A DNA stretch of 64,000 nucleotides from assembly GCF_024972775.1 (NCBI RefSeq), contig NZ_CP092282.1, positions 3,589,001-3,653,000 of the forward strand. Reading direction: 5' to 3'. Made by a program: the position numbers and the translations under genes. The stretch is from Dehalobacter sp. DCM (GTDB lineage Bacteria > Bacillota > Desulfitobacteriia > Desulfitobacteriales > Syntrophobotulaceae). This document shows, one piece after another, positions 18,573 through 27,372 of the stretch. How positions within the stretch are numbered: the stretch's first letter is position 1; the number at the start of each line of letters is the position of its first letter. Under the pieces are notes generated by a model. It was given only the letters and a program-made list of their open reading frames with translations, ran no database searches and had not been told where the DNA came from.

Positions 18573-19667
18573 ATGAAAACCCGAATCAAAAAACTCATTT
18601 TTCTTTCATTATTATTCTCATTCGTCTTAAGCCTGGCCGCATGTTCTGCTAATTCGACGTCCAATAAACCTTCTGATCCGAACCAGGCGGTTGATCCCAA
18701 ACCCAATCAGGATAAAATTACTTTCACGCTCTATTTTGGCGATAATCAGGCGATGTATCTCAGAGGAGAACAACGAACCGTTACCAAAAGCGGCGACACT
18801 GCGGAATTAATGGTTAATGAACTCATCAAAGGCCCCCAGGCCAAAGACGCTATAGTCACTATCCCCAAAGAAACAAAATTATTGTCCTTGGAAATAACCG
18901 GCGGTATTGCCTACGTCAACTTCAGCAAAGAAATAAAGACCAACCATTGGGGCGGCAGCGCCGGCGAGACAATGACGGTGTACTCGGTGGTTAACACCCT
19001 AACCCAGCTGCCGGAAATAAAAAAAGTTCAGTTCCTGATTGAGGGACAAAAGCAGGAAGCTATTTGGGGGCATTTCTATACCCTTGAGCCTATCGGGCCC
19101 AATCCCAATCTGATTGCTGATCAAACCGGACAGACTGGATCCTCAAATAACGAAGATCAGGTAAAACCCGGCGATTATTTCCCGTTAAACCAAGGAAGTT
19201 CCTGGCAATATCTTGGCGACGGAAACGAGTATGCCTCTTTTAGCAGAGAAGTCCTCTATGTCCAAGGCAATAAAAGCCAAATCAAAGAAGATAACGGCGG
19301 AACTGTCAGTACTTCCGTCTACCAAATAACCGATACCGCTGTGACCCAGATATATTTTGCAGGTGAGGATTATATAGCGGGTAACATTCTTAATCAGCCG
19401 GGAAACCGAAATATTACCGTTATTAAAGCCCCGATCCAAGCGGGTACCGAATGGACAGCCGGAAACGCTACCAGAGAAATCGTCGATGTTAAGGCCACTG
19501 TGAACACCCCGGCAGGAAATTTTGACAATTGTGTTCAAGTAAAAATTACCGAGAATCAATCGACATCGTACGAATACTATAAGAAAGGCATCGGTCTGGT
19601 AAAAAGGGAATTTATATCAGGAAACGACAAAATATCCTCAATCCTGGCCAGTTATTCTCTGAAATAG
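18573..19667 (+). CDS. GerMN-domain lipoprotein
   Basis: The start at 18573 follows a strong AGGAAAGGAG site and gives a lipoprotein signal peptide with lipobox LAAC at about residue 22-25. An earlier in-frame ATG at 18510 would add 21 non-signal residues. A GerMN domain covers about 50-175 (AELMVNELIKGPQ, GIAYVNFSKEI, ETMTVYSVVNTLTQLPEIKKVQFLI), as in sporulation/germination protein GerM and related surface lipoproteins. The C-terminal half is a beta-rich domain with ENQSTSYEYYKKGIGLVKRE near its end, like many secreted Firmicute lipoproteins. It follows the two-component pair by 86 bases and may be its target. Confidence 0.85.
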   Translation: MKTRIKKLIFLSLLFSFVLSLAACSANSTSNKPSDPNQAVDPKPNQDKITFTLYFGDNQAMYLRGEQRTVTKSGDTAELMVNELIKGPQAKDAIVTIPKETKLLSLEITGGIAYVNFSKEIKTNHWGGSAGETMTVYSVVNTLTQLPEIKKVQFLIEGQKQEAIWGHFYTLEPIGPNPNLIADQTGQTGSSNNEDQVKPGDYFPLNQGSSWQYLGDGNEYASFSREVLYVQGNKSQIKEDNGGTVSTSVYQITDTAVTQIYFAGEDYIAGNILNQPGNRNITVIKAPIQAGTEWTAGNATREIVDVKATVNTPAGNFDNCVQVKITENQSTSYEYYKKGIGLVKREFISGNDKISSILASYSLK

Positions 19668-19762
19668 TTTTTGATTCTATTTCCATATCCCTATCGTTGT
19701 GTTCTTTCTCAAGATATGGTAACTAAGCTGCAATTATCCAGTGGTTCCATGTCAAGAGCCAA

Positions 19763-21007
19763 TTATGTCCCCTTGGTTGCTATCCATTCCATTGCCGGAT
19801 CCGTCCCCGCCTGATACGCGGCAAAGGATTCTTCGATCACCTGATCCGGTTTCAAGGTATCCACATCCTCATCCAGCCAATGAAAATACTTGGTCGAATA
19901 GCGGATGGTTATTTCACTGTTCGGCAGCTTGAATTGTTTAACCTCTCCGTAGTGATTGGGTTCGCCGCCGGTAGCTTCTCCCACAAAATAAGCCTTGGTA
20001 TCTTTCTTGAAACGGACCGCATTGAGAACGGCCGAAGAGAAGGTATCCTTACCGATGATCACATACAGCTTGCCTTGTTGGTTGAAGCTGCTTTTTTTCA
20101 CTTCTTTGATCAAAGGATCGAGAATGGTGGAGATCCCGCCACGATTTTGCCTCAGATCAATAACCAGCTTATTGACCTCATGGCTTTGGACAAAATCCCA
20201 GAATTCCTTGTCGAATATTTCAAAAGGTTTGTCGCGCATTTCACTGCAGCTGCTGTAATTGAGATAAACGGTTTTCTCATCCTTTAAATATTCGTACCAG
20301 TAATTTTCGTCCGGATGGCTCCGGTACAGCGGGACAGGTCCTGCCGGCTGTTCGGCCGCCACATAATCTTTATAGCTTATCGGTTTCATTTGCACCGTCT
20401 GTGTTTGACCGTCTTTCAGCTCCACACCCAGTTCGATCTCATCCGATGTGCTTAAGCCGAAATATTTCAAAACCCCCGGCATCGGCAGATAATAGATAAC
20501 CTGGGTCTTAAACCAGCTTTCATTGGCCCCCGCCAGAATAGGCTTCAGCGTATTAGCCGCTTCTTCGATTTTCTTGCCGTTCAGGGTGATGATCCGAGCA
20601 TCCAGCAGTTTCGCATATTCTTTGCTGGTACCTGTAATATAGATGCCTTCGGCAAACCAATGAAGCTCCAGCGGATACCGGTATTCCGAACCGATGCTGG
20701 ATCCGGTATGGGTATCGCCGACACCGGCCACAATGACGCTTAAGGCAATCGCGATCTGTTCGTCCGTATAAGCGGGAACCTTCTTTTTCAGTTCCGCCAG
20801 CTGTTGCTGGAACGCTTGCTCGGGGAGATGAAAATACAAATCCTTATGGACTTTGGGCAGGGTTTTTTCCAGATAGGTAATGTCGTTCAGCCAGCGGGTG
20901 TCCCTGTCCTGGGCCAGGTAAGGCTTGGTTGAAGGGATACTGCTGCAGCCTGCCAGCGAAATCATCAGCACCACGATCAACAAAAGAACAAGCTTAAGCT
21001 GTTTCAT
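19763..21007 (-). CDS. S41-family peptidase lipoprotein
   Basis: This 414-residue protein begins with a lipoprotein signal (VVLMISLAGCSS). Its C-terminal region resembles tail-specific/S41 peptidases, with LVIDLRQNRGG, the nucleophile-type DTFSSAVLNA and FVGEATGGEPNHYG. The central part includes a PDZ-like stretch around ARIITLNGKKIEEA. It would act outside the membrane. Its start lies inside the end of the permease gene (14-base overlap), so it is translated with the BceAB-type transporter. A peptidase in this position is unusual and might degrade the peptide that the transporter senses, or cut a membrane regulator. Both ideas are inference. Confidence 0.85.
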   Translation of the reverse strand: MKQLKLVLLLIVVLMISLAGCSSIPSTKPYLAQDRDTRWLNDITYLEKTLPKVHKDLYFHLPEQAFQQQLAELKKKVPAYTDEQIAIALSVIVAGVGDTHTGSSIGSEYRYPLELHWFAEGIYITGTSKEYAKLLDARIITLNGKKIEEAANTLKPILAGANESWFKTQVIYYLPMPGVLKYFGLSTSDEIELGVELKDGQTQTVQMKPISYKDYVAAEQPAGPVPLYRSHPDENYWYEYLKDEKTVYLNYSSCSEMRDKPFEIFDKEFWDFVQSHEVNKLVIDLRQNRGGISTILDPLIKEVKKSSFNQQGKLYVIIGKDTFSSAVLNAVRFKKDTKAYFVGEATGGEPNHYGEVKQFKLPNSEITIRYSTKYFHWLDEDVDTLKPDQVIEESFAAYQAGTDPAMEWIATKGT

Positions 21008-22958
21008 GATTTTCCCACCCCTTTACCACCATATCCCGATATCGCTTGCTCATGAAAAGATAGAAACACATCATCGCCAGGAGCAAAACGCCGACCCCCG
21101 TTAAGATGCTGCCGGTAAATTGATAATGAATAAACCCTTCCAAGGCCTTAATGGCCATGATTCCATGCAGGCTTCCCAAGACAACCGGCAGGATAAAAGC
21201 AATCCCGACCTGGGTATAAATACTTTTAGCGATTTCCTGTTTGGTCATGCCGATCTTCATCAGGATCTTATACTGTTCCCGATCCAGGATAGCGTCGCTT
21301 AAAATCTTAAAATACAGGGTGCTGAAGGTCGATATCGCGAAGACAACCGCCATCACCAAACCCATAAAATAAAAGGCCCCGATCAGATAGTACTTATATT
21401 GATACTGCCCGGCATAGCTGTTGAGATTTTCCCCGGGATTTTTCATCACCGCGGCGATATTTTCCACCAGGGATTGGCTGTCCTCCGGCTCGGTAATGTT
21501 GATGCCGTACAGCGTCTTCTCTGTGTCTTTTTCTTTGCTGTTTTCTTTTAATTGCGCGTACTGCTGATCCGTAAGGATATAGGTATTATAATGGCCGATA
21601 CCCTCCAGCTCACCGACAAACGGGATCTTGACCTCTTTTTTCAAGTTATAGTGCCGGTCCTGGATAACGAAGTCCTGTCCGGTGTAGCTGAAACCGGAAA
21701 AAACCAGATTAGAGTGTAAGATACTGACCGTTTCATTGTCCCGGAGTTCAATGCCCTTTAAGATTTGCTGATAATCCTTGGGCCGGGTTATCATCAGTGA
21801 TTTTTTCACCTCGGAGAGACTGGTAATGAGACACGTTTCCGTCAGCTCCCGTTTGCCATTATGATACGACACTTTGCCGGTCAGGAAATGGGACTCCTGT
21901 TCAGCCAGAACCCGATGCGGCGACGTTTGAATCAGGGCTTTGATCTTTTGGTTTGTGGCCTCGTCCTGTCCATAATAGGTGATGCTGTAAGGCGCTTCGA
22001 CAGCCGTATTGACATCGGCAAAATATTTCAGGGCCAGGCTCCCGCTGAAGGCCGCTAACGTGGCGGCACAGAGTATCGCCGTCATGGACAGGCTGCGGTA
22101 ATGCGTACCCAGCCGGAACAGCGTATTGCTGAAGCTGACCAGCCTGGACCTTTTATAAATGACTTCTTTCTTCTTAATCAGTGCATTGAGGACGATGGCC
22201 AAAAAGCTGCCGAAGAATAAATAGGTGCCGCCGCAGATCAGGAGCAGGATGCTCAGCGTGGTCTGGAAAAAGTCCAACTGCAAACCAAAGGGCAAGTCCA
22301 GGATATGCAAGGCCAAATAGTAAGCCACGGCGATACAAACCACACCGACAATCCCGCGAAGCCCTCGGATCTTCGGCAGGTTTTGTTCTTTCCTGGCCGC
22401 GTTCAGGATATCGATCAGCCTGCTTCGACGGACCATCAGGTAATTCTTGACGCCCATCAAAAGGATAATAACGGCCAGGATCAAGAGCAGGGCGCCGATG
22501 GCCTTGGGCGGAATGTAAAACGGGATCTGGGTTTTCAGAATCATCGCTTTGCCCAGCAGCATAAAAAAAAGCTTGGAAAACAGCAGGCCGAGAGGCAGAC
22601 CGATGATGACCGCCATGCCTCCGAGCAGAATGCTTTCCAGGGCAAAGACCGTCCCGATCTTACTGCCCGGAATGCCCATCAGCATATAAGTGCCAATTTC
22701 TTTGTAACGCAGCTTGTAAAAGAAATTATTGGCATGAAACATAAAGGAAAACACGGTCAAAAGCAGGATGATACTGCATAAGGAGCTGGCCACCTTGGCA
22801 AAGACATACTGTCCATCGAGAACCCGCAGGTAAGGGTTATAATTAACCGCCAGAAAGTTATAATAAATCGCCGTCGTCAGGATAAGGACCGCCAAATAAA
22901 ACCGGTAGAGTTTCAGGTTGTTCTTAAAGAGCAGCCAGGAGATTTTAAAGGCGTTCAT
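20994..22958 (-). CDS. BceB-type ABC transporter permease (FtsX family)
   Basis: This permease of about 654 residues has ten predicted membrane segments, a large extracytoplasmic domain between helices 7 and 8 (about residues 310-520) and FtsX-like blocks, the layout of BceB/VraG antimicrobial-peptide permeases. I chose ATG 22958, placed eight bases after GGGAGG; the GTG nine bases upstream lacks a site. The gene overlaps the ATPase gene by 14 bases. With the ATPase and the neighbouring BceRS-like pair it forms a peptide sensing and detoxification module. Confidence 0.9.
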   Translation of the reverse strand: MNAFKISWLLFKNNLKLYRFYLAVLILTTAIYYNFLAVNYNPYLRVLDGQYVFAKVASSLCSIILLLTVFSFMFHANNFFYKLRYKEIGTYMLMGIPGSKIGTVFALESILLGGMAVIIGLPLGLLFSKLFFMLLGKAMILKTQIPFYIPPKAIGALLLILAVIILLMGVKNYLMVRRSRLIDILNAARKEQNLPKIRGLRGIVGVVCIAVAYYLALHILDLPFGLQLDFFQTTLSILLLICGGTYLFFGSFLAIVLNALIKKKEVIYKRSRLVSFSNTLFRLGTHYRSLSMTAILCAATLAAFSGSLALKYFADVNTAVEAPYSITYYGQDEATNQKIKALIQTSPHRVLAEQESHFLTGKVSYHNGKRELTETCLITSLSEVKKSLMITRPKDYQQILKGIELRDNETVSILHSNLVFSGFSYTGQDFVIQDRHYNLKKEVKIPFVGELEGIGHYNTYILTDQQYAQLKENSKEKDTEKTLYGINITEPEDSQSLVENIAAVMKNPGENLNSYAGQYQYKYYLIGAFYFMGLVMAVVFAISTFSTLYFKILSDAILDREQYKILMKIGMTKQEIAKSIYTQVGIAFILPVVLGSLHGIMAIKALEGFIHYQFTGSILTGVGVLLLAMMCFYLFMSKRYRDMVVKGWENHETA

Positions 22959-23709
22959 TCCTTTCACCTCCCAACAAGGCTACCATATTCAAAATCTTTT
23001 TGAAAAACTCGTCACTCTTGCCATTGGCCTCCAGCTTGCCGCTAATCATGCCGTCTTTTAAGAACATGACCCGGTCGCAATAACTGGCGGCAGACGCGTC
23101 ATGCGTGACCATCACCACCGTCGTCCCGTATTGCTGCCTGACATTCTGAAAGCAGGCCAACAGTTCGGAGGCCGCTTTGGAATCCAGGGCGCCGGTAGGC
23201 TCGTCGGCAAACAGTATTTTGGGCGCGTTGACCAGCGCCCGGCAGACGGCCGCTCGTTGCTTCTGGCCGCCCGAAAGCTGATACGGATATTTATCCAGCT
23301 GGCTGTCGATGCCGAACAGCGTTGTCAGCTCCCGGACTTTGCCCAGGATTTCAGCCGCTTTGACATTATTCAAGGTTAAGGGCAGCGCAATATTATCCCG
23401 GATCGTCATATTATCCAGCAAATTGAATTCCTGAAAAACAAAGCCGATGACATCCCGGCGAAACAGGGCCAGTTCCCTTTCCTTCAAGGCGCTTGTTTCC
23501 CTGCCGTCGATGATGACCCCGCCTTGGGTCGGCTTATCAATAGTCGAAATAATATTCAGCAGGGTCGTCTTGCCGGAACCGGACGGTCCCATCACGGCCA
23601 CAAACGTCCCCGCCTCAATCTCAAAACTAACCTCGTGCAAAGCCCGGCAAACCGCGCCCTGCCCGCCATAAAGCTTAGTCAGGTTCTTTACCTCAATGAT
23701 CGAAGCCAT
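22945..23709 (-). CDS. BceA-type ABC transporter ATP-binding protein
   Basis: This 254-residue ATPase of the LolD/MacB/BceA class has Walker A GPSGSGKTT (about 41-49), the signature LSGGQKQRAAVCRAL, Walker B ILFADEPTGALD and the switch histidine in VMVTHDA. It couples ATP hydrolysis to the overlapping BceB-type permease. An AAGGAGG site lies just before ATG 23709. The promoter lies in the gap after the kinase gene, so the transporter can be induced separately from the two-component genes. Confidence 0.94.
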   Translation of the reverse strand: MASIIEVKNLTKLYGGQGAVCRALHEVSFEIEAGTFVAVMGPSGSGKTTLLNIISTIDKPTQGGVIIDGRETSALKERELALFRRDVIGFVFQEFNLLDNMTIRDNIALPLTLNNVKAAEILGKVRELTTLFGIDSQLDKYPYQLSGGQKQRAAVCRALVNAPKILFADEPTGALDSKAASELLACFQNVRQQYGTTVVMVTHDASAASYCDRVMFLKDGMISGKLEANGKSDEFFKKILNMVALLGGERNERL

Positions 23710-23756
23710 AAACTTCCTCCTTGTCCTATCCTTACGTGTACTTAACCGCTGCTTAT

Positions 23757-23831
23757 ATTGTAGGATCTCTTCCCCGCCGCTACCATCGATTGGCGTGACA
23801 TTTCAGAAGTTCAATGTGACTTTTCTGTCAC
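23757..23831 (-). promoter_or_regulatory. Putative BceR-like operator and promoter for the ABC transporter
   Basis: On the minus strand an inverted repeat, GTGAC-N6-GTCAC (23816-23831), and a nearby GTCAC half-site (about 23795-23799) precede a TACAAT -10 element (23757-23762). No -35 consensus is seen at the right distance. This fits an activator-dependent promoter such as BceR-controlled bceAB. The assignment rests on layout alone. Confidence 0.4.
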
Positions 23832-23832
23832 C

Positions 23833-24888
23833 TTAGCTGCGCTGACGCTGCATGTAATCGGACAGTTTATAAAAGGATACAATAAATTCGGTATACACCC
23901 CTTGCTCGCTCCGGACGTTCAGGCCGATGCCCAGGGTATTGGCCATTTTTTTAGCGTAGTACATGCCCATGCCGGTGGACTTGGTACTGCTGCGGCCGTT
24001 GCTGCCGGTAAACCCTTTGTCAAAGACCCGGCCGAGCTCTTCCGGCGGAATGCCGATGCCGTTATCTCTCAGATGGAGGTGGTATCCCTGTTCGTCTTCC
24101 TGACCGGAGATCATGATTTCGCCGTTTTCCGCCGTGTACTTGCTGCTGTTATTCAGGATTTGGGCAACGATATACTGAATCCACTTTTTATCGCTGATCA
24201 ACCGATACGGACTGATGTTGTTCTGAATACTGATATTCTTGGTGATCATAAATTCGGCGTTAACGCTGATCGCCTCTTTCACCACCTGTCCCAGGTCCAT
24301 ATTTTCCGATAAGATATCCTCGCTGTAATGATTAGCCCTGGCCACAAACAAGGTCTGGTTGACGCGGAATTTCATCTGTTCAATCTGATACAGCAGCTTA
24401 CTCATGGTCCCTGTTTCCGGCTGCGGCTCATTTTCCAGTCTTTTCACAACCATCTCACAGACGGAAAGGTTCACTTTCAAGTCGTGGACGGTTTGGGTCA
24501 AATAATCATTTAAATCGTTCATCCGCTGTTGGTAGTCGTTTTCTTTGCGGCTGAAGCCGTTATGTTGATAGGCCAGTAATTCTTTGCTCAGACTGATTCC
24601 CGGGACATTATTTCCGGCTGATTCTGCCGACTCACGGCAAAGCCAGTCCATATCCCGGCCTTCGGTCATGGCTTGCCTGATCTTCGCATAGGCTTTATTC
24701 AGCCGCCGAAAATGAAAGAAATAGCCCGCAACGGCTGCGGAAATCACCAGTAAATCTAGATAAAAAATCTCCCCCAGAGTTTTGGCCAGAGGAGTACTTG
24801 TCAATAAAATCAGGTTGATCAGGATAATAATGCCCGCCTGACTGGCTATCCATTCCCATTGTTCCTTAATATATGCTGTCATCGTCAT
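23833..24888 (-). CDS. BceS-type (intramembrane-sensing) histidine kinase
   Basis: This 351-residue kinase has two closely spaced N-terminal membrane helices (about 15-58) with almost no external loop, the hallmark of BceS-like kinases that sense through their partner transporter. The phospho-histidine is in TQTVHDLKVNLS (about 134), and the ATPase part has LRDNGIGIPPEELGRVFDKGF and a GMGMYYAKKM box. Its start overlaps the regulator gene by four bases. It should respond to flux through the BceAB-type transporter encoded next to it. Confidence 0.9.
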   Translation of the reverse strand: MTMTAYIKEQWEWIASQAGIIILINLILLTSTPLAKTLGEIFYLDLLVISAAVAGYFFHFRRLNKAYAKIRQAMTEGRDMDWLCRESAESAGNNVPGISLSKELLAYQHNGFSRKENDYQQRMNDLNDYLTQTVHDLKVNLSVCEMVVKRLENEPQPETGTMSKLLYQIEQMKFRVNQTLFVARANHYSEDILSENMDLGQVVKEAISVNAEFMITKNISIQNNISPYRLISDKKWIQYIVAQILNNSSKYTAENGEIMISGQEDEQGYHLHLRDNGIGIPPEELGRVFDKGFTGSNGRSSTKSTGMGMYYAKKMANTLGIGLNVRSEQGVYTEFIVSFYKLSDYMQRQRS

Positions 24889-25565
24889 AAAACCGCATAC
24901 CCCATTCCTTTTTTGGTTGTGATAAATGACTGAAGTCCCAATTCCTCCAATTTAAGCCTGACCCGATTGACATTAACCGTCAGGGTATTCTCATTGACAT
25001 AGATCTCCTCGTCCCACAAGCTCCGCATCAAGGCTTCCCGGGTGATTATTTTCCCTTGATTCTCCAGAAGAAGCCTTAGGATTTTCAGTTCGTTTTTGGT
25101 CAGCTCGCATTTCTGATCCGCATACGCCGCCGTCGCTTCCTCCAGGTGAACAGTCAGTCCCCGGCAGCGCAGCACATGGGATTCCTGGAAACTATATTCA
25201 TAGGTTCTGCGGATAACCGCCTGAAGCTTCGCCACTAAGACGGCATTGTCGAACGGCTTGGCCAGATAATCGTCACCGCCGTTATTCATTCCCATGATGA
25301 CGTCCATACTGCTGTCCCTGGAAGAAATGAAGATGATCGGCACAGCCGAAATGTCCCGGATTTTCTTACACCAATGAAAACCGTCAAAGCTTGGGATATT
25401 GACATCCATTAAGACAACCTGCGGCTGTATGGACAGGAACTCATCGAGAAGGTTGTCAAACATTTCCGCTGTCCGGACATCATAACCCCATTTTATTAAG
25501 AGCCGGGATATTTCATCGGCCAGCATTTTATCATCTTCAACAAGATAGATCCGGTATTGGTCCAT
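24885..25565 (-). CDS. BceR-type response regulator (OmpR family)
   Basis: This 226-residue regulator has a receiver domain with acidic EDD near the start, phosphoacceptor in VVLMDVNIPSFDG (about 54) and KPFD, and a C-terminal winged helix (TKNELKILRLLLE, ENTLTVNVNRVRLKLEELG) typical of BceR. It is first in the leftward order regulator-kinase-ATPase-permease-peptidase and should activate the transporter promoter at 23757-23831. Confidence 0.92.
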   Translation of the reverse strand: MDQYRIYLVEDDKMLADEISRLLIKWGYDVRTAEMFDNLLDEFLSIQPQVVLMDVNIPSFDGFHWCKKIRDISAVPIIFISSRDSSMDVIMGMNNGGDDYLAKPFDNAVLVAKLQAVIRRTYEYSFQESHVLRCRGLTVHLEEATAAYADQKCELTKNELKILRLLLENQGKIITREALMRSLWDEEIYVNENTLTVNVNRVRLKLEELGLQSFITTKKGMGYAVL

Positions 25566-25850
25566 TGATTGTCACCCTATTGCTTCGAATATTATCATTC
25601 CATTTTTATATTATAGTATTTTTACAGATACTTGGAAACAGAAGAAATCTGGCCCCAACAACACCAGACTTCTTCTTTTATCTTATGAGGTGATCAGATG
25701 GCTGTTACCACTGACATGATATCCTATGCATGTCCTGTCGTTTTGGTTACTATTAATTCGGCACACTATTTGCTCTCCCCTTTAATTCACTCCTGTCAGG
25801 CTTATCCCATATGATGTCAATAAATACAGAAAAGGGCGGTATCCCTATGA

Positions 25851-26126
25851 GTGATTTTGCTGACCAGCGCTGTCGAAGTAGGAAAACGTCTCAAGGAAGC
25901 TAAAGCGCTGCTGCCGCATGCTTATCTCATCCGAAGGTCAGGAAATGTCAAATTCGTCACTGGTGACGAATTTGACATTTCCCAAGCACTCATTATTCTT
26001 GGGCTTCCGGAAGAGGAACGGGATGCATTTATCGCTGAGAATGACACAGGCAACACCTCTGTCAAAGGAGTAGCAGTTTATTCCGTCCAACCCTATAGCC
26101 GACCGCCCTTAAAGCAGACGTTGTGA
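25851..26126 (+). pseudogene. DUF3102-like remnant with a rearranged centre
   Basis: The 91-codon frame begins with LTSAVEVGKRLKEAKALLPH, which resembles the start of DUF3102 proteins of plasmids and conjugative elements. It later reads FDISQALIILGLPEEERDAFIAEND, another part of the same type of protein. The middle that should join them is missing and is replaced by sequence forming a perfect 42-base palindrome (25941-25982). The reading start lacks a convincing ribosome site, although ATG 25847, in another frame, follows AAAGGGCGG. I take this as a rearranged fragment and not a working gene. Confidence 0.45.
25941..25982. repeat. Perfect 20-bp inverted repeat with 2-base loop
   Basis: GGAAATGTCAAATTCGTCAC (25941-25960) is followed by TG and then its exact reverse complement (25963-25982). 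No T-run follows on either strand, so it is not a normal terminator. It lies in the middle of the DUF3102-like remnant. Confidence 0.9.
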
Positions 26127-26163
26127 GGAATCCTGTGTCTGCCTGGTCCCTCTTTGCTTTTCA

Positions 26164-27033
26164 CTAATTATTAATGATCGTCCCGCCATTGATATGCAAA
26201 ATCTGGCCGGACATATAGGCTGAGTCCCCACTTGCCAGGAAGAGATAGGCCGGGGCTAGCTCCACGGGCTGGCCGGCCCTCTGCATTGGGGTGGTGCTGC
26301 CGAAGGTATGAACTTCGTCGGCACTAAATGAAGCAGGAATAAGCGCTGTCCAAATGGGGCCAGGGGCTATTCCGTTGACTCTGATCCCTTGCTTGCACAA
26401 GGATTCCGACATGGATCGGGTAAAAGATACGACAGCACCCTTAGAGGCTGAGTAATCAATTAAACGCACGTGGCCTTCATAGGCAGTAATGGAAGCAGTA
26501 TTAATAATCACTGATCCTTGGGGTAAATAAGGAAGCGCTGCCCGGGTCAAGTGAAACATCGCAAAAACGTTGGTGCGGAAAGTCCGCTCCAATTGCGCTG
26601 AGGTAATATCTAAGATGGAATTTTGGGGATGCTGTTCTCCGGAATTATTGACCAGAATATCAAGATGACCGAAGGTGCGGATTGTCTCTTCAACCGCTTG
26701 TTTGCAGAACATTTCATCGCCGACATCCCCCGCTATAAGCAGGCAGCGTCGTCCAAGCTGTTCGATTCTTTCTTTCGTTATTTCGGCATCCTGCTGTTCA
26801 TTTAAATAAACAACAGCAAGGTCAGCCCCTTCTTTGGCGTATAGAATGGAAACGGCCCGGCCAATCCCACTGTCTCCCCCGCTGATCAGGGCAACCTTAC
26901 CCTGGAGTTTGTTTCCGGGCTGATAATTAAGATCTTCATAAATAGGGCTGGGATCCATTAAGGTTTCTAAACCTGGCTGAAAGTCCTGATGCTGAGCAGG
27001 AAAAGTTGGCTGGGGAATGACTGCTTCTGCCAT
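26164..27033 (-). CDS. Short-chain dehydrogenase/reductase (YhdF/GSP39-like)
   Basis: Starting at ATG 27033 after AAAGGAG, the 289-residue protein has the long N-terminal arm of the GSP39 group of SDR enzymes (PAQHQDFQPG, MDPSPIYEDLNYQPG). The NAD(P) fold follows with ALISGGDSGIGRAVS, NNSGEQHPQ, and the catalytic S plus YSASKGA pair. It ends in a HINGGTIINN-like tail common in SDRs. The substrate is unknown; relatives are general-stress proteins. No operon partner is visible. Confidence 0.92.
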   Translation of the reverse strand: MAEAVIPQPTFPAQHQDFQPGLETLMDPSPIYEDLNYQPGNKLQGKVALISGGDSGIGRAVSILYAKEGADLAVVYLNEQQDAEITKERIEQLGRRCLLIAGDVGDEMFCKQAVEETIRTFGHLDILVNNSGEQHPQNSILDITSAQLERTFRTNVFAMFHLTRAALPYLPQGSVIINTASITAYEGHVRLIDYSASKGAVVSFTRSMSESLCKQGIRVNGIAPGPIWTALIPASFSADEVHTFGSTTPMQRAGQPVELAPAYLFLASGDSAYMSGQILHINGGTIINN

Positions 27034-27372
27034 ATTGGTACTCCTTTGTTTTTTCTTTATTTTACCCAATATCAGCAATTATTATCTTCCTCCACCCAGA
27101 CTAATCCAGCCTTACTATGACGCTGCGTCAATGTCAATAGGTCAAGATAGTATTCCATTAATAACCAGCTGTCTTTATAGATTTGACGGTCAACAAGCAA
27201 AATATTTCTATTATTTTTTTTGTAGTGAACGCACAAAAATGAACCCTTCAGGCTATCTTCACTTTATGTTAATATTGCATTAGCATAAATTATGATAAGC
27301 TGTGAGGGGAAATTAAATAATACGTATAGCGACCATAAAGTATTGTGACAATATGACAATAGACTCCTTGTT
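27034..27372. other. Intergenic stretch, 339 bases
   Basis: This AT-rich gap separates two leftward genes. It must hold the dehydrogenase promoter near 27040-27120, but no unmistakable element was found. A short purine-rich GTGAGGGGAAATTAA near 27301 leads into no substantial frame. Confidence 0.3.

Noticed and set aside
19661-19720. GAAATAG/CTATTTC hairpin after the GerMN gene as a terminator
   Set aside because: The stem is AT-rich and short and includes the stop codon; no T-run follows on the plus strand.
22305-22781. Plus-strand open frame of 158 codons opposite the BceB-type permease
   Set aside because: Rich in Gln, His and Asp as expected from the reverse strand of membrane-protein codons. 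No start signals.
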